Positions 1 to 8,976 of a stretch of 30,793 nt of DNA are shown here, in pieces. Position 1 is the first letter of the stretch, and each line of letters starts with the position of its first letter. The notes below the pieces were generated by a model that worked only from the letters and a program-made list of their open reading frames with translations, was not told where the DNA came from and did not search any database. The position numbers and the translations under genes are program-made. Origin of the DNA: Mucilaginibacter sp. (GTDB lineage: Bacteria > Bacteroidota > Bacteroidia > Sphingobacteriales > Sphingobacteriaceae); contig JAQBNY010000030.1 in the NCBI GenBank assembly GCA_028288315.1, positions 1 to 30,793 on the forward strand, in the 5' to 3' direction.

Positions 1-1315
1 GATCAATACCACCAACCCAAACTTTTATTTTTCCGGTGGATGGCTCCATAGTCATCATACCGGTGTTTAATATTTTGGTGTAATATTTTATAGAATCTAC
101 ACTTGAAAAAGTAGTATCCTTATCACCATTCCAGGTAAATACGGTCATCTTTTTCCTTTTTTGGAAGTAAGCGTTAATCTGTGTGGTATCGCCGTTGTAT
201 TTTTTGGTAAGTAGTTTATATATCGGTAGCCTTTGCTCGGCTTTTAATAAAAAGTCTTTTATCTCAACACCTTTTGAATCTCTCCACGGGTTTTTGTTTC
301 CCCACAAATTATTAAAACGCTTTTGCAGCATTTTCATCTTTTGCGCAACAGCATCTTCAGCGTATTGCTGCAGGTGGCTGTCAATGGTAGTATATATCTT
401 CAGGCCATCCTCATAAAGGTCATAATCATTTTGTTTACACCACTTATCCAGCCATTTTTCAACAGCGCGACGAATATATGAATCTTCCTGCCCCGATCTT
501 TCTACATAGCTCAAATCCAGATTAAGTGGCATTTTGCTATAAGTTGCAAAATCCGCCTTGCTCAGGTATCCATATTTTTGCATCTGACTCAAAGCTACAT
601 TCCGTCGCTCGGTAGCCTTTTCAGGATTAGTAATTGGGTTATAGGTTGATGTAGCTTTTAACATCCCTACCAGTGTAGCAGCTTCGGCCGGATTTACCGC
701 ATCAGGTGTTTTATTAAAATATTTTAAAGTAGCCGTTTTTATACCGTAGGAATTATTACCAAACGGAACGGTATTTAAATATAAGGTAAGTATTTGCTGC
801 TTATTGTAAAGGTGCTCAATCTTAAAAGCAGTAAGCCATTCCTTAAATTTAAAAACAACAGTGCGGAGCACCGGTACATGCCTGATAATGCCCTGTGATT
901 TACGTTTGCGGGTACTAAAAAGATTTTTGGCCAATTGCTGTGTAATGGTACTGCCGCCACGTCTTTCGCCTTTTGCGGTAGAAAGCATACTGGTTGCAAA
1001 CGCAAAAAAATCAACACCTCCATGCTTGTAAAACCTTGCATCTTCAGTTGCAACTAATGCATTTATAAGGTTAGGAGAAATACTTTTAAAATCAACAGGC
1101 GAACGATTCTCTTTGTAGAAACGGCCTATAAGTTTACCATCTGCGGTGTATACCTCTGATGATAGCGACATGGTAGGCGTTTTAATATCTCTCATGTCTG
1201 GCGAATAGCCAAACAGCCATAGAAAGTTTAATTCGATGGCACAAAAGAAGATAATAACGAAATATATGAATACAGTAAAATATCTTAGATATCGGTTTTT
1301 TATGCTTTTAAACAT
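1..1315 (-). CDS. Class A penicillin-binding protein (PBP1A-like), 3' end cut by window edge
   Basis: Bifunctional peptidoglycan glycosyltransferase/transpeptidase anchored in the inner membrane. The reading frame starts at the ATG complementary to 1313-1315 and stays open for about 438 codons to the left edge, so the C-terminal transpeptidase is missing here only because the window ends. Visible parts are a short cytoplasmic basic N-terminus, one membrane segment (residues about 12-36), and the GT51 domain with catalytic Glu91 in EDARFY and the motif GGSTITQQLAKN (about 120-131). A linker follows, and the frame is cut just after MTMEPSTGKIKVWVGGID, which in this family immediately precedes the SxxK serine region. 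The family assignment is firm; PBP1A versus another class A paralogue is inference. It may follow the MOSC gene on the same strand, 151 bases upstream. Confidence 0.93.
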   Translation of the reverse strand, partial: MFKSIKNRYLRYFTVFIYFVIIFFCAIELNFLWLFGYSPDMRDIKTPTMSLSSEVYTADGKLIGRFYKENRSPVDFKSISPNLINALVATEDARFYKHGGVDFFAFATSMLSTAKGERRGGSTITQQLAKNLFSTRKRKSQGIIRHVPVLRTVVFKFKEWLTAFKIEHLYNKQQILTLYLNTVPFGNNSYGIKTATLKYFNKTPDAVNPAEAATLVGMLKATSTYNPITNPEKATERRNVALSQMQKYGYLSKADFATYSKMPLNLDLSYVERSGQEDSYIRRAVEKWLDKWCKQNDYDLYEDGLKIYTTIDSHLQQYAEDAVAQKMKMLQKRFNNLWGNKNPWRDSKGVEIKDFLLKAEQRLPIYKLLTKKYNGDTTQINAYFQKRKKMTVFTWNGDKDTTFSSVDSIKYYTKILNTGMMTMEPSTGKIKVWVGGID

Positions 1316-1433
1316 GGGGTAAAGATGGAAAATTATGCAGCTAAATCATAGCCGCCAATAACAAAAATTAACAACGTAATTTTATCAACTAAATTTTGTG
1401 TTAAGATAATTGAGTTTAAAAATATTTATACCA

Positions 1434-1452
1434 GCGGTTTAGAAGTAACCGC
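1434..1452. other. Small hairpin between MOSC and PBP genes
   Basis: GCGGTT (1434-1439) and AACCGC (1447-1452) form a perfect 6-bp stem with a 7-base loop. It lies 15 bases past the MOSC stop on the minus strand. A T-rich stretch follows on the minus strand only after about ten bases, so it is at best a weak terminator. The rest of 1316-1466 shows nothing recognisable. Confidence 0.35.
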
Positions 1453-1466
1453 AAAAAGTGCAAAGG

Positions 1467-2294
1467 TTAAACTACCATAAACCGATCATCGGTTTGCAGG
1501 GAAATTACCTGCAGTTCGTCACCAATATTTATTATACCCTCACCTATATTGGTCAGGTTTTGCCCAAAGAGTATTTTATTGCCCTTACGGCGATAGCCGG
1601 CTAAAGTTTTTAGCGGCTCTTTACTTTTATGTGTGGTAACCTGGTCTATTGTTGTCATAATGCAACGGGCACATAGCTTTACACCATATATGTTAATACC
1701 GTTAATAATAATGTGCTGCATGGTATCTTCGCTATAAGGCTCGCCACCGGTAAATACAATATTTGGGCGAAACCTGTTCATGGGCAGGGCATCTATAAGG
1801 CGGCTGTTCAAATCATCAAGTGATGCCTGGCCAATCAATAGCAAGGGATAAGCATCGGAAAAAGAGGTAATGGTTCCTTCTGTTGTATATCGCGGGTCGG
1901 TTAGGCGATGTGTGTTATCAGCCATGTAAACCAACCTGCAATTGATGCCCAGCTTTTGGGTAAACCACGCATCAGCCTCGTTACTTACGTATTGGCCTGT
2001 GCAGGTATCATCCCAAATGGTTACCTCTACGGTATCCTGCTTTAAGGGGGTAAACGGAATATGAATAAATGAATTATCTGTAGCGTAGGTCACTTTAATG
2101 GTGTCACTTTCCAAGTCGGTTTTAAACAATGCCATTTGGGCATTTTCCCGTTGAGATAGAAACCGGTTATTCTCATCCATCAGCATCCACCGGCGATCAT
2201 GTTCCAGCCCGCGATCTGTTAAGCGTGCACTATTTAATGCAATGCCGCCTAATGATTTTATAGGGTAAATGTACAGCTGACTGATGCGAAGCAT
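1467..2294 (-). CDS. MOSC domain-containing protein (YcbX/mARC-like)
   Basis: 275 residues. The N-terminal beta-barrel domain (about 1-120, beginning with the typical ISQLYIYPIKSLGG) is followed by a MOSC domain (about 125-270). Family members bind a sulfurated molybdenum cofactor and reduce N-hydroxylated compounds or serve in Moco sulfur transfer. The motif VKLCARCIMTTID carries Cys208 and Cys211, one of which should be the molybdenum ligand, and FRPNIVF upstream also fits the family. The protein is soluble, with no signal peptide. The ATG at 2292-2294 begins directly with the conserved strand, so the start is good. A perfect inverted repeat lies just upstream (2305-2329). Electron donors (a 2Fe-2S domain or a separate reductase) are not encoded nearby. 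A molybdenum-cofactor maturation pair sits at the far right of the window, about 28 kb away. Confidence 0.88.
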   Translation of the reverse strand: MLRISQLYIYPIKSLGGIALNSARLTDRGLEHDRRWMLMDENNRFLSQRENAQMALFKTDLESDTIKVTYATDNSFIHIPFTPLKQDTVEVTIWDDTCTGQYVSNEADAWFTQKLGINCRLVYMADNTHRLTDPRYTTEGTITSFSDAYPLLLIGQASLDDLNSRLIDALPMNRFRPNIVFTGGEPYSEDTMQHIIINGINIYGVKLCARCIMTTIDQVTTHKSKEPLKTLAGYRRKGNKILFGQNLTNIGEGIINIGDELQVISLQTDDRFMVV

Positions 2295-2304
2295 AGGTGT
2301 TTTA

Positions 2305-2329
2305 GATTGGGGATATTAGAGCCCCAATC
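2305..2329. promoter_or_regulatory. Perfect 8-bp inverted repeat in MOSC leader
   Basis: GATTGGGG (2305-2312) and CCCCAATC (2322-2329) are separated by nine bases. The element lies 10 bases upstream of the MOSC start codon and in the 217-base divergent gap toward the CheB-CheR gene. It could be an mRNA hairpin near the ribosome site or a repressor operator. On the minus strand it is followed by TAAAACACCT and then the start codon, so it is not a normal terminator. The rest of 2330-2511 is AT-rich, with no other signal I can support. Confidence 0.45.
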
Positions 2330-2511
2330 AAGGGCAAAGATAATGAACAGCATACGCTAATTACAATACTTACTCAATTCAATGGCCGCGTCTTTTGAAC
2401 CCTGGGAAGCGGCCTTGTTTAAGTCGGAATTTTTTAAAATTGAAACCGGATTGTTATAATATAAGCCATACTAAATTGATAACTTTACTTAAACTATTTA
2501 TACTGTTCACG

Positions 2512-5478
2512 ATGCCTGATAGCAAGGAGAAATCTTCAAAAAAAGCAGTAAACGATCAAAAAAAAGTAAGTGTTAAAAAAACGGTAACTGCTATACGGCA
2601 AAATAAGACGCGTTCATTTCCAATTGTGGGGATAGGAGGGTCTGCCGGTGCTTTTACTGCGTTCGAGAAGTTTTTTAAATATATGCCTACTGATAGCGGT
2701 ATGGCTTTTATTATAGTAATGCATTTAGATCCTAACCATAAAGGGCACATTACTGATGTGATAAAAACCTATACCTCTATACCGGTGGTGCAGGCAGGAG
2801 ATGGTATGAAGGTAGAAGCGGATACAATATACATAATTCCACCAAATGCCGATATGGGTATGCATAACCGCAAGCTTTTATTGCTTGCTCCCGCACAGAT
2901 GCACGGCCATAGGCAGCCTATTGACTATTTTTTACAGAGCCTTGCTGAAGACCAATTGGACAAAGCAGTAGGTATCGTTTTTTCAGGAATGGGCTCTGAT
3001 GGCGAGGCTGGCATCCGCATGATAAAAGAAAAACTGGGTATGGCCATGGTGCAGGACCCGGAGACCGCACAATACAACAGCATGCCGCTGGCAAGCATAG
3101 GTACTAACCTGGTTGATTATGTATTGGCACCTGAGAAAATGCCTATTAAGCTTCTACAGTATATTAACCATCCTATACTGGCGGATGAGGCTACTGAACA
3201 GGCCCGTAATGATGTACAGAACGGCAATGCTATACAAAAGATATTAATGCTGCTACGTTCGCATACCGGCCATGATTTTAGTTTGTATAAAAAGAGCACC
3301 ATTACCCGCAGAATTGACAGGCGTGTGGCTTATCATCAACTGTCTGATTATTTAGCTTATGTTAATTTTATGCGGGAAAACCCGCCGGAGATTGACTTGT
3401 TATTTAATGAACTGCTCATTGGCGTTACCAAGTTTTTTAGGGATGCGCTGGCCTATCAGTCGCTTAAAGATAAACTGCATCATTTATTAAAGAACAAAAA
3501 GGCGGACGATCCTATACGTGTTTGGGTGGCAGGCTGCTCAACAGGCGAAGAGGCATATTCAATAGCCATATTGCTAATAGAATGCGTGCAAAGCCTTCGT
3601 CTTAAGAAGGTTCCGAAGATACAGATCTTCGCTACAGACCTGGATACCGAAGCCATTGAACATGCAAGGGCCGGCTTATATCATGATAATATTGTGTCTG
3701 ATGTATCAGACGAGCGTATAAAACAATTTTTTGTTAAAAAAGATAACTATTATTCAGTTAAGAAGGAACTGCGCGAAATGATTGTTTTTGCGCAGCACAA
3801 CCTTATAAAGGATGCGCCATTTACCAGGCTTGATCTGCTATGCTGCCGTAACGTGATGATTTATCTGACATCTGAATTGCAGAAGAAAATTATACCGGTA
3901 TACCATTATTCGCTCAATCCACAGGGAATACTATTTATGGGGCCGGCCGAAACCATTGGCGGCTTTACAGATATGTTTGCTGCAATTGATCCAAAATGGA
4001 AATTGTTTGAACGTAAAGAGGGTGGATTTAATACTGGAAAGATGATAGATTTTCCTTCCAATGTTTCGCGCCTGTCAAACAATTCATTAAAAAACGATGA
4101 TAGCGAAAAATTAATGGGTAAAAAGGCAATGGCCGATACTTTTAACAAAATATTGTTGGAGAATTTTACCCCGGCATCTGTATTGGTAAATGAAAAAGGT
4201 GATATTCTGTATATAAACGGTAAAACGGGCCATTACCTGGAACTGCCAACCGGAGAGGCCGAAATGAACATCCATAAGATGGCCCGCGAAGAATTAAGAT
4301 ATGTTTTTGGCAATATTATACACCAGGCTGTTATTCAAAAAAGCGGAGTGGCTGTAAATGATATTAAACTAAAAGAAAATAAAAAAATAAGAATACTTAA
4401 TCTAAAAGCGGAGTTTTTAAGTGAGCCGGGAATGTTTGGCTTAATACTATTGATATTTGAAGACAAGGGCCTGCTGGTTAAACCAAAACGCAAGATCACA
4501 AAAAGCGAAAACGCGGTTAGCACCCAGGCAGAAGAACTGGAAAAGCAACTGGTATATACTAAGCAACAGCTTAACAGTACCATTGAACAAATGGAGACTT
4601 CATTGGAGGAACTAAAATCAACCAATGAGGAACTGCAAAGCACTAATGAAGAGTTACAAAGCACTAATGAGGAATCGCTTACAACTAAAGAAGAGATGCA
4701 ATCTCTTAATGAGGAGCTGATGACCATTAACGCACAATACCAAGCCAAAGCTGAGGAATTGACGTTAATAAACAATGATATGAAGAACCTACTCGATTCT
4801 ACCGAGATAGGCACCATATTTTTAGATAATAACCTGAAGATATTGCGTTTTACTCCGCAGGTACGCAAACTATTTAACCTGATACCGTCTGATGTGGGTA
4901 GGCCTATATCACACATAGCCTCTAATTTGGATTATCCGGCAATAGAAAATGAGATAAAAAAAGTTGTTGAAAAACTGGTAACTAAGGAGGTAGAATCAAA
5001 AGCTAAAAATGGCCAATGGTACAATGTGCGAATTATGCCTTACCGTACATTAGACAACTTTATATCAGGTGCTGTAATTACCTTTACACCCATAACTCCT
5101 TACAAATTAATTCAGTTCAGGCTTAACGAACTGCAAAGGTATTCGGCAGGGGTGGTAAGGGCTATGGAAGAGGCCGCTTTACAACTGGACAGGGATATGC
5201 GGGTGATAACTGTTAATAAGCATTACCTGCAGCTTTTTGGTGTTAAAGAAGGAGATGTTACGAGCAAATTGTTTGTTGATGTTGTACATAGCCAGTGGAA
5301 AACTAAAAAGCTGGATCATATGATTAAACAATGCTTGGTAAATGAGATTGCCGCACATGTACAACTTAATGCCGGCGGTGCTGATATGCAACAATTTACA
5401 GTACATAGCCAGCCCTTTATTGATGACGAATCAAAAGAAACTTTAATGGTGATGATTATTATAAGTAAAGTAAAGTAA
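2512..5478 (+). CDS. CheB-CheR fusion protein with PAS domains and long coiled coil
   Basis: 988 residues from the ATG at 2512; an in-frame TTG at 2395 would add 39 unconserved residues and is less likely. The basic N-terminal tail leads into a CheB-type methylesterase domain (about 35-220) with catalytic Ser44 (GIGGSAG), His71 (MHLDPNHKGH) and Asp163 (SGMGSDGEAG). A CheR methyltransferase follows: N-domain about 240-320, SAM-binding VAGCSTGEEAYS at 339-350, and ATDLDTEAIEHA. A PAS-like region comes next (about 545-650), then a coiled coil (about 660-760) with repeated STNEELQ units, then two PAS regions to the end. No receiver, kinase or membrane segment is present, so activity must be controlled through PAS sensing or partners. 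In chemotaxis these enzymes demethylate and methylate receptor glutamates; here the substrate is unknown. The kinase gene begins one base after its stop. Confidence 0.92.
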   Translation: MPDSKEKSSKKAVNDQKKVSVKKTVTAIRQNKTRSFPIVGIGGSAGAFTAFEKFFKYMPTDSGMAFIIVMHLDPNHKGHITDVIKTYTSIPVVQAGDGMKVEADTIYIIPPNADMGMHNRKLLLLAPAQMHGHRQPIDYFLQSLAEDQLDKAVGIVFSGMGSDGEAGIRMIKEKLGMAMVQDPETAQYNSMPLASIGTNLVDYVLAPEKMPIKLLQYINHPILADEATEQARNDVQNGNAIQKILMLLRSHTGHDFSLYKKSTITRRIDRRVAYHQLSDYLAYVNFMRENPPEIDLLFNELLIGVTKFFRDALAYQSLKDKLHHLLKNKKADDPIRVWVAGCSTGEEAYSIAILLIECVQSLRLKKVPKIQIFATDLDTEAIEHARAGLYHDNIVSDVSDERIKQFFVKKDNYYSVKKELREMIVFAQHNLIKDAPFTRLDLLCCRNVMIYLTSELQKKIIPVYHYSLNPQGILFMGPAETIGGFTDMFAAIDPKWKLFERKEGGFNTGKMIDFPSNVSRLSNNSLKNDDSEKLMGKKAMADTFNKILLENFTPASVLVNEKGDILYINGKTGHYLELPTGEAEMNIHKMAREELRYVFGNIIHQAVIQKSGVAVNDIKLKENKKIRILNLKAEFLSEPGMFGLILLIFEDKGLLVKPKRKITKSENAVSTQAEELEKQLVYTKQQLNSTIEQMETSLEELKSTNEELQSTNEELQSTNEESLTTKEEMQSLNEELMTINAQYQAKAEELTLINNDMKNLLDSTEIGTIFLDNNLKILRFTPQVRKLFNLIPSDVGRPISHIASNLDYPAIENEIKKVVEKLVTKEVESKAKNGQWYNVRIMPYRTLDNFISGAVITFTPITPYKLIQFRLNELQRYSAGVVRAMEEAALQLDRDMRVITVNKHYLQLFGVKEGDVTSKLFVDVVHSQWKTKKLDHMIKQCLVNEIAAHVQLNAGGADMQQFTVHSQPFIDDESKETLMVMIIISKVK

Positions 5479-5479
5479 A

Positions 5480-7087
5480 ATGGGTTTAAAAGATAAAAAA
5501 CAGCCTGCAGATCAATCTGAATTTTCGCATTTACGGAAAGAGGCGGAGCTATTTTTATCTAATAAAGACCTATCATATAAAGACAAGATAGCAGAGGACG
5601 ATATAAAAAAGTTGTTCCAGGAATTGCAGGTGCATCAGATAGAGCTGGAAATGCAGAATGATGAACTGCGCCGGGCAAACGAAGAACTGGAAATTGAGCG
5701 ATTAAGATTTTCGGGAATATATGACCTGGCCCCTGTTGGTTATTTTATAATGGATATGGCCGGTAAAGTGGAGGATGTTAATATTACCGGTGCCGCCCTA
5801 TTGGGCAGGCAAAAAAGCAGAATAATAAATTTTAAGCTGCAGAGTTTTATAATGCCAGAATGTATTGATGAGTTTTATATTTTTTTAAATAACTTAAACA
5901 CTACAAACACACAACTAAATTGCCAGCTTAAGTTTTTTAAAGATGACGCTGTGGTTATTGATGCACAGGTAGAAGGCATTACAATAAATAACACTTTAAG
6001 TCTTAAAAAACAATGCTATATAGCGGTAATGGATATTACCAAGCGCATTATATCAGAACAACAGCTTTCTGAAATAAAAAACAGGTTAGAACTGGCATTA
6101 GAGGCTTCGCACGCCGGTACATGGGAGTACGATCTTAGGACCGGTCTTTTTTCAATGGACGACGCCAACTATAATATTTGTGGATTGGATATTACCAGTT
6201 TTAATGGTCAGTACAGATCATTTATTGACATTATTCATCCCGATGACCGGCAGAAACTGGACAGTGCCCTACGCACAGCTGTTAACCAGGAAAAAGAACT
6301 GAATGTAGACTGTCGGATTTTAAGGGGCGAAGTAGCGTGTCATATTTCTATACGTGGCCACGTTGTTACTGAGCGGGGGAAAAATAAACGATTCCTGGGT
6401 ACCATGACGGACATCACCGAAAAAAAGATACTGGAAATGGAGGCCGATCAGTTAAAAATAGATCAACATAAAAGAATAGCAGCTGCCATATTCGAAACAG
6501 AAGAGAATGAACGCCGGCGTATAAGCGAATTATTACATGACAGCGTAAGCCAATTGCTTTATGGTATAAAACTAAATCTGCAGCAGCTAAAAGCCGATAA
6601 AGAAAATGATGATGCATTAGCAACCATTAACAGCTTATTAAATGATGCTGTAAAGGAAACCCGCAACATATCATTTGAGCTGGCACCATCAGTATTAACA
6701 GATTTTGGTTTACCTGCTACTATCGAAGAACTTGCAAAGCGGTTTAGTACTCCAAAATTGCGTATTAAAACAAAAATGAACGGTTTAAAAACACGTTTAA
6801 GCCTTACTATTGAAATTGTAATATTCCGCCTTATACAGGAGTTGCTGAACAATTGTATTAAACATTCCGGGGCTGATACGGTAATTATAACAATTAAAAA
6901 AAGTAAACTGCTGGAAATTGAAGTAAAAGATAACGGCGTTGGCTTTAATGTAAATGAACAGTATCAGATACCAAGTGGTTCAGGGCTGAGTAGTATCCGC
7001 AACCGGCTCAACTTTTATAACGGCACCATGCGCATTAAATCGCAACCCGGCGATGGTACTATAGTGAATATTTCGCTAAAACTTTAA
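5480..7087 (+). CDS. PAS-domain sensor histidine kinase (HisKA_3/NarX type)
   Basis: 535 residues, soluble. The N-terminal helical/coiled region (about 10-75, rich in ELQVHQIELEMQNDELRRANEEL) is followed by a PAS domain (about 75-185), a second PAS_3-like domain (about 195-315, with ASHAGTWEYD and FIDIIHPDDR), a HisKA_3 dimerisation region with the likely phospho-acceptor His353 (RRISELLHDS), and a HATPase_c domain with the N box ELLNNCIKHSG (about 453), VKDNGVGFN, and the G-box region GSGLSSIRNRL. Kinases of this subtype normally phosphorylate LuxR/NarL-type regulators, but none is encoded in the window, so it is an orphan kinase by position. It starts one base after the CheB-CheR stop, implying co-transcription and probably a shared complex. 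The resemblance of its N-terminal coil to the coil of the upstream protein is suggestive only. Confidence 0.9.
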   Translation: MGLKDKKQPADQSEFSHLRKEAELFLSNKDLSYKDKIAEDDIKKLFQELQVHQIELEMQNDELRRANEELEIERLRFSGIYDLAPVGYFIMDMAGKVEDVNITGAALLGRQKSRIINFKLQSFIMPECIDEFYIFLNNLNTTNTQLNCQLKFFKDDAVVIDAQVEGITINNTLSLKKQCYIAVMDITKRIISEQQLSEIKNRLELALEASHAGTWEYDLRTGLFSMDDANYNICGLDITSFNGQYRSFIDIIHPDDRQKLDSALRTAVNQEKELNVDCRILRGEVACHISIRGHVVTERGKNKRFLGTMTDITEKKILEMEADQLKIDQHKRIAAAIFETEENERRRISELLHDSVSQLLYGIKLNLQQLKADKENDDALATINSLLNDAVKETRNISFELAPSVLTDFGLPATIEELAKRFSTPKLRIKTKMNGLKTRLSLTIEIVIFRLIQELLNNCIKHSGADTVIITIKKSKLLEIEVKDNGVGFNVNEQYQIPSGSGLSSIRNRLNFYNGTMRIKSQPGDGTIVNISLKL

Positions 7088-7113
7088 ACCTGCCAGCTTG
7101 TTTTTATACAAGC

Positions 7114-8133
7114 ATGAACGGCATAAAAAATGTAATTGTAATAGGAGCATCGGCAGGTGGTTTTAAAGCTATTATTCAACTGATTGAAAAAATTCCTGAT
7201 AATATTCCGGCAGCTATATTTGTGGTAATGCACTTGGGTAAACAATCCATGCCCGAGATTATAGTACAGCATGTAGGAAAAATTACCAATTTTATTTGCA
7301 GTATACCTACGGATGGTGATGAAATTAAAGCAGGCCACTTATATGTTGCTCCTAAGGACAGCCACATGTTGGTTACCAGGCGTGCTATTCATATAACTAA
7401 AGGCCCGCACGACAATAGGTGGCGGCCATCTATTGATATATTATTCCGTTCGGCAGCGGCTGCATATGATTCAAGGGTTATAGGCATTGTGCTGAGTGGT
7501 ATGATGGATGACGGTACATCGGGTATGTCGGCTATTAAACGTAATGGCGGGGTATGTATAGTGCAGGAGCCTTCAGAGGCTGATTTTCCGGATATGCCCA
7601 GAAATGTATTAAATAAGGTAGATGTAAATTATCAGGTCTCGATAAATGATATCAGCTATATTTTGGATGATTTGTTTGCTAAACCAGAGGGCCCAATGTA
7701 TGTAATACCAAAAGATATAAAGATAGAGGCCCAAATTGCACAGGGTATGATAAGCAGCGTTAATGATCTGAAAAAGATAGGGGAGCAGTCGGATTTTACC
7801 TGTCCTGAGTGTGGAGGAAGCTTATTTGCTATGCATAATGATAATACATACGGTTACCGATGTTTTACCGGCCATACCTATAATGAAAAACTACTTGTTG
7901 AAACCCAGGCCGAAGCTTTGGAAGAATCATTATGGGTGTGCATATGTATGCTTGAAGAGCGTAAAGGGCTGTTGCGTAAAGTAGCCGACCATGAAGGAGA
8001 AGATGGGCAAACAGATAATGCATTACAAAGCTTAAAGATATCTGAGGATATTGTACAACATATTGAGAGGCTTAAAGCACTTTTAGTAACTATGAGTAAA
8101 AAAGGTGATATTGCTATGGATGATAAAGTGTAA
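7114..8133 (+). CDS. Stand-alone CheB-type methylesterase with C-terminal zinc-ribbon-like extension
   Basis: 339 residues. The CheB catalytic domain spans about 1-190, with Ser in GASAGGFKAI, His in VVMHLGKQS and Asp in SGMMDDGTSGM, so the triad is intact. There is no N-terminal receiver, so it is not the classic phosphorylation-controlled CheB. The C-terminal part (about 225-339) contains CPECGGSL and YRCFTGHTY, a Cys-Cys...Cys...His pattern that looks like a zinc ribbon, followed by helices (EALEESLWVCICMLEERKGLLRK). I have seen this extension in other receiver-less CheB proteins, so it is a known architecture, but its function is not clear to me. It is third in the cluster, 26 bases after the kinase stop. 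GCTTG and CAAGC arms at 7096-7113 form a small hairpin directly before the start codon. Confidence 0.9.
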   Translation: MNGIKNVIVIGASAGGFKAIIQLIEKIPDNIPAAIFVVMHLGKQSMPEIIVQHVGKITNFICSIPTDGDEIKAGHLYVAPKDSHMLVTRRAIHITKGPHDNRWRPSIDILFRSAAAAYDSRVIGIVLSGMMDDGTSGMSAIKRNGGVCIVQEPSEADFPDMPRNVLNKVDVNYQVSINDISYILDDLFAKPEGPMYVIPKDIKIEAQIAQGMISSVNDLKKIGEQSDFTCPECGGSLFAMHNDNTYGYRCFTGHTYNEKLLVETQAEALEESLWVCICMLEERKGLLRKVADHEGEDGQTDNALQSLKISEDIVQHIERLKALLVTMSKKGDIAMDDKV

Positions 8134-8260
8134 AAGGAAATGGAGCAGTTAACTTTGGGGTTTTGTAGCGGAACGGAATACCCTGCTTTAAATTAATTGA
8201 TACCGTTTATCTTTTCAGGCCAAATTGATCTTTTTTAAAACTAATTGCCGTTATTATCAT

Positions 8261-8286
8261 TTGATAGATAGGAATTTAACTATCAA
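8261..8286. promoter_or_regulatory. Inverted repeat before the OmpA-domain gene
   Basis: TTGATAG (8261-8267) and CTATCAA (8280-8286) are perfect 7-bp arms separated by 12 bases, ending 13 bases before the ATG at 8300. It may be an operator or a leader hairpin. AT-rich chance occurrence is possible. Confidence 0.3.
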
Positions 8287-8299
8287 TAAAGAAGTTTAC

Positions 8300-8950
8300 A
8301 TGGCACAATTAGATGTTCAACCTAAACGTAAGGGCCCCATTTGGATATGGCTTATATTTTTGATTCTTGCTTTAGGAGTATTGTTTCTATTATATAAAGG
8401 GTGCAACAGAACGGCACCGCTTAAAATTGATCAATCAGACTCGTTAGCTGCTGATACGGTGGTTACCCATAGCACCACCGCAGCAACAACACAACCTGAC
8501 TGGAATGCGATAGATTTTACAATACCTAAGGCCAGCTACGAGGAAATTACTGATACTGCCATTGTAGTGAGGGGCAATAAAAAATATACTATTTATAGTC
8601 TGGGCGAGAATATATTGTTTCCTGTCGATGCAAATACAATACAACCATCCGCGCAAGCGCAGTTAAAACAAATAGCATCATCATTAAACAAACGGTTTAA
8701 AAATGCAGCTATAGGAATTTACGGGCACACCGACTCAATAGGCACAGCAAAACATAATAAAGCATTAGGTGCCCAGCGGGCGGTTGCTGTAAAGGACTGG
8801 TTGGTAACTAATGGTGGTTTTGCCGCGCAAAAAATATCTATACAATCGTTAGGTGAAACCCAGCCTTTGGCGCCTAATGAAACAAATAAAGGCCGGGCGC
8901 AAAACAGAAATGTAGAGATAGTAGCGTTCCCGGATAGCACAGCGAATTGA
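8300..8950 (+). CDS. OmpA-domain envelope protein with N-terminal membrane anchor
   Basis: 216 residues from the ATG at 8300. An in-frame TTG at 8225 would add 25 residues and break the usual short cytoplasmic tail, so I reject it. A basic N-terminus (MAQLDVQPKRKG) precedes one hydrophobic segment (about 13-33), then a linker (about 35-95) and an OmpA_C/Pal-like peptidoglycan-binding domain (about 110-212) with GHTDSIGTAKHNKALGAQRA and NKGRAQNRNVEI. The topology suggests inner-membrane anchoring with the OmpA domain in the periplasm, binding peptidoglycan. A lipobox reading of LYKGC is unconvincing. It is co-directional with the PRC-barrel gene 26 bases downstream and probably co-transcribed with it. 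The gap from the CheB gene is 166 bases and holds an inverted repeat, so it likely has its own promoter. Confidence 0.87.
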   Translation: MAQLDVQPKRKGPIWIWLIFLILALGVLFLLYKGCNRTAPLKIDQSDSLAADTVVTHSTTAATTQPDWNAIDFTIPKASYEEITDTAIVVRGNKKYTIYSLGENILFPVDANTIQPSAQAQLKQIASSLNKRFKNAAIGIYGHTDSIGTAKHNKALGAQRAVAVKDWLVTNGGFAAQKISIQSLGETQPLAPNETNKGRAQNRNVEIVAFPDSTAN

Positions 8951-8976
8951 TTTTTTAAAATTTAAAACTTAAAAAA

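Noticed and set aside
2395..2511. N-terminal extension of the CheB-CheR gene from a TTG at 2395
   Set aside because: The extra 39 residues are unconserved in style and basic/hydrophobic without signal features; the ATG at 2512 gives the usual family start.
4335..4916. 193-codon open frame on the minus strand
   Set aside because: It lies wholly inside the CheB-CheR gene opposite the repetitive coiled-coil segment; the Ser/Leu/Val-rich product is the expected mirror of Glu/Asn/Leu-rich coil codons.
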